NCBI GenBank assembly: GCA_050732635.1
Contig: JBOHRE010000141.1
Coordinates: 1-6,598 of the forward strand
Length of the DNA stretch: 6,598 bases
Reading direction: 5' to 3'
From: JBOHRE01 sp050732635
GTDB lineage: Bacteria > Gemmatimonadota > Gemmatimonadetes > Longimicrobiales > RSA9
A model generated the notes under the pieces. The model saw nothing but the letters and a program-made list of their open reading frames with translations, ran no database searches and was not told where the DNA came from. Of this stretch, positions 1 through 5,397 are shown piece by piece; position 1 is the stretch's first letter, and each line of letters starts with the position of its first letter. A program made the position numbers and the translations under genes.

Positions 1-36
1 CCAGCCCCAGCCCTAGCCCCAGCCCCAGCCCCATCC
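1..36 (-). repeat. GGGGCT-type hexamer tandem repeat with G-quadruplex potential at the ALDH stop
   Basis: Six hexamer units fill positions 1-36 (plus strand CCAGCC, CCAGCC, CTAGCC, CCAGCC, CCAGCC, CCATCC). Read on the minus strand they give Gly-Trp codons, and the unit at 13-18 supplies the TAG stop by a TGG to TAG change. The coding strand contains five G-runs of 3-4 bases (plus positions 29-32, 23-26, 17-20, 11-13, 5-8) separated by 2-3 bases. This satisfies the usual G-quadruplex pattern. The array reaches the window edge and may be longer. Confidence 0.85.
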
Positions 37-1503
37 TGACAGATCGACCCATACGCTCTTGATCTGCGTGTACAGGTCGATCGCGTAGCGGCCCAGCTCG
101 CGGCCGTAGCCCGACTGCTTGTAGCCGCCGAACGGGGACGCGGCGTCGAGCGGATGGTAGGTGTTGATCCAGACAGTCCCGGCCTCGATGCGCGAGGCGA
201 CACGGTGTGCTCGCTTCACATCACGCGTCCAGACCGCCGCCGCGAGACCGTAGATGGTCTCGTTGGCGAGGCGCACGGCCTCGGCCTCATCGTCGAAGGA
301 GAGCACTGCGAGCACCGGCCCGAAGATCTCTTCCCGCGCGATCGTGTGCTCGGGACGGACATCGGTGAACACGGTCGGCTGTACCCACCAGCCTTTCGTC
401 TCGCCCTGATAGGTGGCCCGGCCGCCGCCCACCAGCACGGCCGCACCCTCGCGCTTGCCCGCCTCGATGTAGCCGAGCACGCGCTCGAGCTGCTCCTCGG
501 AGATCAGCGGACCCATGCGTGTCTTCGGATCGAGCGGGTCGCCCGGCTGCAGCCGTGCCGCACGCTCGCGCAGCTTTTCCAGCAGCGCGTCCTTGACCGC
601 GGCATGCACCAGCAGCCGTGACCCGGCCGTGCAGCACTGACCGGCATTGTAGAAGATGGCCGCGAATGCGCCGCGCGCCGCAGCATCGAGATCGGCGTCG
701 TCGAAGACGATGTTCGGCGACTTGCCGCCCAGCTCGAGTGAGACCTTCTTCAGCGTGTCGGCCGCCTGCCGCATGATCACCTTGCCGACCGCAGTCGACC
801 CCGTGAACGCGATCTTGTCGACATCCCGATGTGCGACCAGCGCCGCGCCCGCCGGCTCGCCATAGCCGGGCACGACGTTGAGCACGCCCGCGGGCAGGCC
901 CGCCTCGGCCGCGAGCGCAGCGAGCTCGAGGGCGCCGAGCGGCGTCTGCTCCGCCGGCTTCAGCACGATCGTGTTGCCGCAGGCGAGCGCCGGCGCGACC
1001 TTCCACGCCGCCATCAGCAGCGGGAAGTTCCACGGAATGATGCCGCCGACCACGCCGACCGGCTCGCGTAGTGTGTAGTTGAGCACGTTGCCGCGAACCG
1101 GGATCGTGTCGCCCTCGATCTTCGTTGCGAAGCCCGCGTAGTAGCGGAACGCGTCGATCGCCTCGCGGATGTCGATCTGGGCCTCGCGCAGCGGTTTGCC
1201 GTTATCGAGTGACTCGATCCGCGTCAGCTCGGCGGCGCGCGCCTCCAGCCGATCCGCGATCCGCCACAGCAACGCGCCGCGATCCGCGGCATCCAGCTCA
1301 CGCCACTCGCTGAACGCGTGCCGAGCTGCACGCACCGCCGCATCGATGTCCGCTTCGCGCGCTTCAGCGACCTCGGCGATCAGCTCGCCGGTCGCCGGAT
1401 GATACGTGGGCAGGCGCCCGCCGGCGCGCGACTCCAGCCACTCGCCGCCGATGAACAGCCGGTCGGGCGCCAAGCGCTCGACGGCCTGCTGCGTCGTCGC
1501 CAT
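13..1503 (-). CDS. NAD(P)-dependent aldehyde dehydrogenase (ALDH superfamily)
   Basis: This 496-residue protein has the usual length of a classical ALDH and should oxidise an aldehyde to its carboxylic acid with NAD(P)+ in the cytoplasm. Visible signatures in order: PWNF with the oxyanion Asn at 159; the cofactor-binding KPAEQTP with Lys182; the Rossmann turn FTGSTAVG (233-240); general-base Glu257 in LELGGKSP; the nucleophile Cys291 in GQCCTAGSR (Cys290 precedes it); EEIFGPV with Glu392 and Phe394; and PFGGYKQSGYGRELG near 457-471. All catalytic residues are present. The pattern is closest to the broad ALDH1/betaine/phenylacetaldehyde group, so the substrate cannot be named. The start ATG has only a weak GGGA upstream, but the N-terminus (LFIGGEW) fits the family. 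It is the last visible gene of the regulator-hydratase-dehydrogenase operon, 53 bp after the hydratase. Oddity: after the normal end near VWVDLS it carries a GWGWGWG tail encoded by a hexamer repeat, and the TAG stop is one altered repeat unit. Confidence 0.95.
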   Translation of the reverse strand: MATTQQAVERLAPDRLFIGGEWLESRAGGRLPTYHPATGELIAEVAEAREADIDAAVRAARHAFSEWRELDAADRGALLWRIADRLEARAAELTRIESLDNGKPLREAQIDIREAIDAFRYYAGFATKIEGDTIPVRGNVLNYTLREPVGVVGGIIPWNFPLLMAAWKVAPALACGNTIVLKPAEQTPLGALELAALAAEAGLPAGVLNVVPGYGEPAGAALVAHRDVDKIAFTGSTAVGKVIMRQAADTLKKVSLELGGKSPNIVFDDADLDAAARGAFAAIFYNAGQCCTAGSRLLVHAAVKDALLEKLRERAARLQPGDPLDPKTRMGPLISEEQLERVLGYIEAGKREGAAVLVGGGRATYQGETKGWWVQPTVFTDVRPEHTIAREEIFGPVLAVLSFDDEAEAVRLANETIYGLAAAVWTRDVKRAHRVASRIEAGTVWINTYHPLDAASPFGGYKQSGYGRELGRYAIDLYTQIKSVWVDLSGWGWGWG

Positions 1504-1513
1504 CTAGAATCCC

Positions 1514-1541
1514 GGTTCGCGGTTCGCCGCTCGCCGTGCGC
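1514..1541. repeat. Short degenerate heptamer tandem repeat between ALDH and hydratase genes
   Basis: The 53-bp gap between the two genes contains GGTTCGC twice in exact tandem (1514-1520 and 1521-1527), followed by two decayed units, CGCTCGC and CGTGCGC. It could be a slippage product or a remnant of a larger intergenic repeat family. No hairpin strong enough for a terminator is evident, so read-through into the dehydrogenase gene is expected. Confidence 0.5.
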
Positions 1542-1556
1542 CGCGGCCAGCCGCGC

Positions 1557-2393
1557 TCATTGCCCGTTGAACTCCGGCTTCCGCTTCTCGAGGTAGGCGC
1601 TCAGTCCCTCGCGCGCGTCACCGCTCTGGAAGAGCTGCTGCTGCAGCTCGCGCTCGAGCGCGAGTGCCGACTCGAAGGGCACCTCCCAGCCGCTCTGGAC
1701 CGACCGCTTGATGTGGCCGACCGCCTTGGCCGCGCGGTTCGGCGGCGTGAACTGCTGCGCGTACTCGATGACCTTCGACCGGAACGTGTCGGCATCGTCC
1801 GCCTGCCAGACATCATTGACGATACCGAGCTCCTTGGCCTCCTCGAACTCGAAGGTGCGGCCCGTAGCCATCAGCTCGATCGCGCGCGACTTCCCGACCA
1901 GTCGCGACAGACGCTGTGTGCCACCGGTGCCCGGCAGCACGCCGAGGTTGACCTCCGGCAGGCCGACCTTGCCGCCGCCCTGCCGCGCGATCCGCAGGTC
2001 GGCGGCCATGGCGATCTCCAGCCCGCCGCCGACCGTGTGTCCGTTCAGTGCCGCGATCACCAGCTTCGGCGTGTGCTCAAGCCGATTCAGCGTCTCATTC
2101 GCATGCAAGCAGAAGCAGTACTTAAAGCCGGTCGTGACCTCCGACAGCATCTGAATGTTCGCGCCCGCCGAGAAGAACTTCCCACCCGCGCCGGTCAACA
2201 CCAGGACGAACACCGAATCGTCCATGCGTGCGCGCAGCACGGCCTCGTCCAGGTCGCGCATCATGTCGTACGTGTACGTGTTGGCCGGTGGATCATCGAG
2301 CGTCAGCACGGCCACCCCGTCCCGAGCCTCGTAATGCACCAGCGCGCCGCCCGCACGCGCCGACTCGCGCTCCGCCACCTGTGCTGTCGCCAT
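1557..2393 (-). CDS. Enoyl-CoA hydratase/isomerase (crotonase family)
   Basis: This 278-residue crotonase-fold protein probably hydrates a 2-enoyl-CoA to the 3-hydroxyacyl-CoA in a beta-oxidation-like pathway in the cytoplasm. The two oxyanion-hole segments are visible as FFSAGANIQML (about 71-81) and GHTVGGGLEIAMAADLRIA (about 109-127). Both hydratase glutamates are kept: the Glu in GGGLE and the Glu in GLPEVNLGVLPGTGGTQRL. They are 21 residues apart, against 20 (Glu144/Glu164) in rat mitochondrial hydratase. That favours hydratase over isomerase activity. The ATG at 2393 was chosen because GGAGG lies 5 bases upstream. The frame stays open to an ATG at 2519, but that part is arginine-rich, overlaps the regulator gene and has no family similarity. 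The TYTYDMM and FKYCFCLHANETL stretches suggest a distinct subfamily. The gene lies between the TetR regulator (43 bp) and the dehydrogenase (53 bp), implying one catabolic operon. Substrate unknown. Confidence 0.93.
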   Translation of the reverse strand: MATAQVAERESARAGGALVHYEARDGVAVLTLDDPPANTYTYDMMRDLDEAVLRARMDDSVFVLVLTGAGGKFFSAGANIQMLSEVTTGFKYCFCLHANETLNRLEHTPKLVIAALNGHTVGGGLEIAMAADLRIARQGGGKVGLPEVNLGVLPGTGGTQRLSRLVGKSRAIELMATGRTFEFEEAKELGIVNDVWQADDADTFRSKVIEYAQQFTPPNRAAKAVGHIKRSVQSGWEVPFESALALERELQQQLFQSGDAREGLSAYLEKRKPEFNGQ

Positions 2394-2398
2394 ACCGT

Positions 2399-2403
2399 CC
2401 TCC
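2399..2403 (-). promoter_or_regulatory. Shine-Dalgarno of the enoyl-CoA hydratase gene
   Basis: GGAGG on the minus strand ends 5 bases before the ATG at 2393-2391. It is the clearest ribosome binding site in the window and decides the start against the longer open frame beginning at 2519. Confidence 0.75.
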
Positions 2404-2436
2404 ATCCTCTGCATCCGTGGGTTACGCGTTCGGTTG

Positions 2437-3096
2437 CTAGCGCCGCCAGATCGACGGCGGTGTGTACGCCTCGGCCTGCGCGACAGGCAGCGCCAGTGCG
2501 CCGTCTGCCAGGAAGCCATGCAGGAACAGGCGACTCATCGTATCCGCCAGCTGGTCTACCCCCACATCGCCCTGGGGGTCGTACCAGTTGTAGATCCAGT
2601 TCATCATGCCGAACAGCGAGTACGTCGCCACCCGCAGGTCCGGCGCACCGCCGGGCGGCGCCAGCGCGCGCAGAATCCCCGTGCAGATCTCCGTGTAGCG
2701 ACGCTTGAGTGCGTTCACGCGCTCCCGGTACTCGGCGCCGAGCGACGCCGCCTCGTGCGAGATCACCTTCATCTCGCAACGATTGGCCGCGAAATATCGC
2801 AGGTGGTTCTCGATGAAGACCTGAAGCCGCCGCACCGGCTCGTTGGTGCCACGCAGCCGCTGCTCCAGATTCTCGAGCACGGTGCCGAAGCAGTGCTCCT
2901 GGATCTGGAACAGCAGATCCTCCTTGCTCGCCACGTAGTAATAGAGCCCCGAGAGGCTCACACCGGTGGCGCGGCTGAGGTCGCGGATGCTCGCCCGATG
3001 ATAGCCCTTTTCCGCAAAGACCGAGGCGGCCGCCTGCAGGATGCGCTCGAGCTTCTCGTCGTATGTGTCGGAGCGGAACTCCGTCATCTCACCCAT
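2437..3096 (-). CDS. TetR/AcrR-family transcriptional regulator
   Basis: This 219-residue protein has a normal TetR length. The N-terminal helix-turn-helix covers about residues 15-62, with the hallmark run from ILQAAASVFAEKGYHRASI through DLSRATGVSLSGLYYYVASKEDLL. The remainder is an all-helical ligand-binding and dimerisation domain rich in aromatic residues (MMNWIYNWYDPQ near 174-185). It is the first gene of a three-gene operon with an enoyl-CoA hydratase and an aldehyde dehydrogenase. By analogy with acyl-CoA-responsive TetR repressors such as PaaR, PsrA and KstR2, an acyl-CoA ligand is likely, but this is inferred from context. A perfect palindrome begins 3 bases upstream of the start codon and probably serves autoregulation. 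The start ATG at 3096 has no Shine-Dalgarno. A second ATG in frame at 3087, preceded directly by GGGTGAG, is an alternative giving a protein three residues shorter. Confidence 0.93.
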   Translation of the reverse strand: MGEMTEFRSDTYDEKLERILQAAASVFAEKGYHRASIRDLSRATGVSLSGLYYYVASKEDLLFQIQEHCFGTVLENLEQRLRGTNEPVRRLQVFIENHLRYFAANRCEMKVISHEAASLGAEYRERVNALKRRYTEICTGILRALAPPGGAPDLRVATYSLFGMMNWIYNWYDPQGDVGVDQLADTMSRLFLHGFLADGALALPVAQAEAYTPPSIWRR

Positions 3097-3099
3097 CGG

Positions 3100-3111
3100 T
3101 CGAACGTTCGA
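3100..3111. promoter_or_regulatory. Candidate TetR operator (perfect 12-bp palindrome)
   Basis: TCGAACGTTCGA is a perfect inverted repeat, and a second 8-bp palindrome, GTTCGAAC (3106-3113), overlaps its right half. It lies between the predicted -10 element and the regulator start codon, over the likely transcription start, so a bound dimer would block transcription of the operon. Its AACG/CGTT halves recall the sites reported for Thermus PaaR, but the spacing differs, so no family assignment is made. Confidence 0.5.
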
Positions 3112-3117
3112 ACTGGC

Positions 3118-3146
3118 AACGTAGGCGCGCCCAAAACGGGGGTCAA
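3118..3146 (-). promoter_or_regulatory. Candidate sigma-70-type promoter of the TetR-hydratase-dehydrogenase operon
   Basis: On the minus strand, TTGACC (3146-3141, five of six consensus bases) is followed by a 17-bp spacer and TACGTT (3123-3118, TA...T preserved). Transcription would start near 3110-3114, at the edge of the palindrome, leaving a leader of only about 15 bases before the regulator ATG. Spacing and position fit well, but the -10 match is only three of six. Confidence 0.45.
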
Positions 3147-3158
3147 GTCGCCCCGCGC

Positions 3159-3188
3159 TTGCTCGCTGCCGCGGTCGGCGGCTACCTT
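3159..3188 (+). promoter_or_regulatory. Weak candidate promoter of the lipoprotein-NfeD-FloA operon
   Basis: TTGCTC (3159-3164), an 18-bp spacer and TACCTT (3183-3188) resemble a degenerate sigma-70 promoter. Transcription would begin about at the GTG of the lipoprotein gene (3194), making the message leaderless or nearly so. The match is poor, and in GC-rich DNA such patterns occur by chance. Confidence 0.2.
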
Positions 3189-3193
3189 CGAGG

Positions 3194-3973
3194 GTGGTGA
3201 ATAGCGTCTTCCTACGATCGCAGAACTCGTTGTCGCGCTACTATCTTGCCGTCGCGCTGTGCAGCGCGTTGCCGCTGGTCGCGGGCTGTGACGACGCGGC
3301 ATCGCCCGCGGCGCTGCTGGTCGCCGAGGAGACCGCACCGGCGCTCCGTCTCAGCGGCGAGCTGCCGACGCTGCCGGTGCTGATCGCGGCCGTGCTGGAG
3401 ACGGGCGCCTCGCCGGCGCTGCCTACGGCGCAGGCGGATCGGCTGCGCGACGCGCTCGCGCTGTGGTCGGACGCGCGTGATCACGCCGATCCGACACTCC
3501 GTCAGGCTCGACGCTCGCGCGCGATTGCGTTGGCGAGCCCGACACTGACGCAGGCGCTCGGCCCCGAGCGGCTGGATCGCTTCGAGGCCCGGCTGCAACT
3601 GTGGCTCGAGCTCGCGCTCAGCGCGCTCTCGGCCGACGCTGCGACTGCGTTGCGCCCGCCGCTGATGGCGGGTCGCCGTCTGCTCGCGGAAGCGGCCGAT
3701 GCGCGCGCGCGAGACGACCGCAGCGCAGCGACCGCGTGGTTGCTGGAGGCGGCGGCGGCTGTCGAAGAGGTCACACCGGAGGCGGTGGCAACGCGCCTGC
3801 TCGTCAATGGTCGGGCCGCGCTCGCCGCGAGCAGCCGCGAGGCCGAGCCGACCCGAGCGGAACGCCGTGCCGAACGGCTGCTGCTGGGTGCCGCAACCGC
3901 CCTCGAGGACGGTGATGCGGAGCTGGCGATACGGCGTGCGTATTACGCGGATCTGCTGCTTCGTGCGCGCTGA
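3194..3973 (+). CDS. Alanine-rich lipoprotein of unknown function, first gene of the NfeD-FloA operon
   Basis: I do not recognise this 259-residue protein. It begins with a positively charged segment and a hydrophobic stretch (about 16-30) ending in a lipobox, LVAGC, so Cys32 should be lipidated and the mature protein anchored outside the cytoplasmic membrane. Residues 33-34 are Asp-Asp. The mature part is almost wholly alpha-helical, rich in Ala, Leu and Arg, with a proline-containing linker near 55-77. Two segments look like diverged copies of one helical hairpin: about 160-190 (RRLLAEAADARARDDRSAA...) and about 227-257 (ERLLLGAATALEDGDAELA...), each with an acidic turn. That suggests a TPR-like scaffold, which is my inference. 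The start is uncertain: tandem GTG codons at 3194 and 3197 have GAGG directly abutting them, and a TTG at 3230 would give a shorter signal peptide. NfeD starts 3 bp after its stop, so the two are probably translationally coupled and functionally linked. Confidence 0.75.
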   Translation: MVNSVFLRSQNSLSRYYLAVALCSALPLVAGCDDAASPAALLVAEETAPALRLSGELPTLPVLIAAVLETGASPALPTAQADRLRDALALWSDARDHADPTLRQARRSRAIALASPTLTQALGPERLDRFEARLQLWLELALSALSADAATALRPPLMAGRRLLAEAADARARDDRSAATAWLLEAAAAVEEVTPEAVATRLLVNGRAALAASSREAEPTRAERRAERLLLGAATALEDGDAELAIRRAYYADLLLRAR

Positions 3974-3976
3974 GCC

Positions 3977-5356
3977 ATGTCGACCATCCTCGAATCCGGA
4001 GTCCGCGACGGCGCTTCCGGGCGACGTCGCCCGCGCCTGATCCTCGCGCTGTGCGTGCTCGGCGGCGCTGCCGCGCTCGCGGCGCAGGAGCGACCGCTCG
4101 TCTACCGCGTGCCGGTGACCGGCGTGGTCGAGCTCGGACTCGCGCCGTTCATCGAGCGCAGCATCGCCGAGGCAGAGGCGGCGAACGCGCGCGCGCTGAT
4201 CCTGGATATCGAAACGCCCGGTGGGCGAGTGGATGCGGCGCAGCGCATTGTCAACGCGCTGACCAGCGCAGGCCTGCCCGTGATTGCCTACATCAACCAC
4301 CGTGCGTATTCCGCCGGCGCGCTCATCGCGCTTGCCGCGGACGACATCTACATGCGGCCGTCGTCGGTGATCGGTGCGGCCACGCCGATTACCGGAGAAG
4401 GGCAGACGGCGTCGGAGAAGATCGTCAGCGCCATGCGCAGCGAGATGCGCACGCTGGCGGAGGCGCGCGAGCTCGACCCGCGGATCGCCGAAGCGATGGT
4501 CGATGAGGACATCGCCATCGAGGGTCTGGTCGAACGCGGCAAGCTGCTCACCCTGACCACGCAGGAGGCCGCGCGCGTCGGCTATGCCACGGAGATCGCC
4601 GATTTCGACGCGCTCCTGGCGGCGCTCGGCCTCGAGGGTGCCGAGGTGCGCGCGACCTCGCCGAACTGGGCCGAGGGCGTCGTTCGCTTCCTGACGCACC
4701 CCACGGTCGCACCCTTCCTGCTCAGCCTCGGGTTTCTCGGCCTGCTGATCGAGATCAAGACGCCGACCCTCGGGCTCGCCGGCGTGACCGGCGCCGGTGC
4801 GCTGGCGCTCTTCTTCGGCAGCCACATGATCGTCGGGCTCGCCGGCTGGGAAGAGCTGATTCTGTTCGGCCTCGGCCTGGTGCTGCTCGGCATCGAGATC
4901 TTCGTCGTGCCCGGCTTCGGCGTGTTCGGTGTCGCCGGGATCGCGGGGATGTTGGCAGGGATCTATCTCAGCCTGGTTGGTAGCTTCGCGACCATGGCCG
5001 ATTACAGCACCGCGGCGGGCGTGCTCAGCGCGGCGGTCGTGCTCGTGCTCGTCAGTGCCTGGGTGCTCCTACGCACGCTGCCCCGAAACCGCCGTCTCAT
5101 CAGCTCCGGTGTCATGCTGCGTGAGGAGACCGGCCGCGAGACCGGTTACGTTTCCGCCGCGGTTCGCGGAGAGCTCGTCGGCCTCGAAGGTGTCGCCGCA
5201 ACCGATCTGCGCCCCGCCGGCACCGGGGTCTTCGCCGATGAGCGCATCGATGTCGTGGCCGAGAGCGGTTGGATCCAGTCGGGCACGCCGATTCGCATCG
5301 TGCGCTCGGAAGGCTATCGCCACGTCGTGCGCGTCGTCCACCAGCTCCAGAGCTGA
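3977..5356 (+). CDS. nfeD: NfeD full-length: membrane-bound ClpP-class serine protease with C-terminal OB domain
   Basis: This 459-residue protein has the layout of long NfeD proteins (Bacillus YqeZ, Pyrococcus PH1510). A signal peptide or anchor lies at about 17-36, followed by a ClpP/SppA-like protease domain to about 220. Diagnostic segments are ILDIETPGGRVDAA (75-88), the nucleophile Ser112 in YSAGALIALAADDIYM, and GAATPITGEG; Lys148 in SEKIVSAM is the likely dyad partner. About five membrane segments follow (roughly 243-260, 264-286, 293-311, 315-336, 345-366), then a soluble NfeD OB-fold domain at about 385-455 (GLEGVAATDLRPAGTGVF). In PH1510 the protease cleaves the C-terminus of its stomatin partner. 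Here the partner is the FloA flotillin encoded 41 bp downstream. No Shine-Dalgarno precedes the ATG. With the lipoprotein stop only 3 bp upstream, initiation is probably by translational coupling. All expected domains are intact. Confidence 0.95.
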   Translation: MSTILESGVRDGASGRRRPRLILALCVLGGAAALAAQERPLVYRVPVTGVVELGLAPFIERSIAEAEAANARALILDIETPGGRVDAAQRIVNALTSAGLPVIAYINHRAYSAGALIALAADDIYMRPSSVIGAATPITGEGQTASEKIVSAMRSEMRTLAEARELDPRIAEAMVDEDIAIEGLVERGKLLTLTTQEAARVGYATEIADFDALLAALGLEGAEVRATSPNWAEGVVRFLTHPTVAPFLLSLGFLGLLIEIKTPTLGLAGVTGAGALALFFGSHMIVGLAGWEELILFGLGLVLLGIEIFVVPGFGVFGVAGIAGMLAGIYLSLVGSFATMADYSTAAGVLSAAVVLVLVSAWVLLRTLPRNRRLISSGVMLREETGRETGYVSAAVRGELVGLEGVAATDLRPAGTGVFADERIDVVAESGWIQSGTPIRIVRSEGYRHVVRVVHQLQS

Positions 5357-5397
5357 GCGCCGCCGCCGGCAAGTCGCCACCCACACCCGCATAGATC

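Noticed and set aside
1..36. Hexamer array considered as a CRISPR or telomere-like repeat
   Set aside because: It has no spacers or longer repeat units. It is a simple tandem hexamer within and beyond a coding sequence.
2424..2433. ACGCGTTCGG in the regulator-hydratase gap as a second operator
   Set aside because: It shares only a CGTTCG half site with the palindrome at 3100-3111, which is easily met by chance at this GC content.
2394..2519. N-terminal extension of the hydratase to an ATG at 2519
   Set aside because: The extension is arginine-rich, overlaps the regulator gene by over 80 bp and lacks similarity to crotonases. The internal ATG at 2393 has a good Shine-Dalgarno.
1536..2708. 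390-codon open frame on the plus strand opposite the hydratase and TetR genes
   Set aside because: It has Arg/Leu/His-rich composition without family motifs, and the opposite strand encodes two proteins with intact family signatures.
2434..3204. 256-codon plus-strand frame across the TetR gene and the intergenic region
   Set aside because: It is antisense to a clear TetR helix-turn-helix gene, has shadow-frame composition and shows no protein motif.
3212..4825. 537-codon open frame on the minus strand opposite the lipoprotein and NfeD genes
   Set aside because: It is rich in Arg, Gln, Gly and Ala with no recognisable domain, and lies fully antisense to two well-supported genes. Such frames are expected in GC-rich DNA.
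5357..5397. Spacer between NfeD and FloA examined for a terminator, hairpin or internal promoter
   Set aside because: It is a short GC-rich spacer without a U-run or a -35/-10 pair, so it gives no support for separating the two genes transcriptionally.
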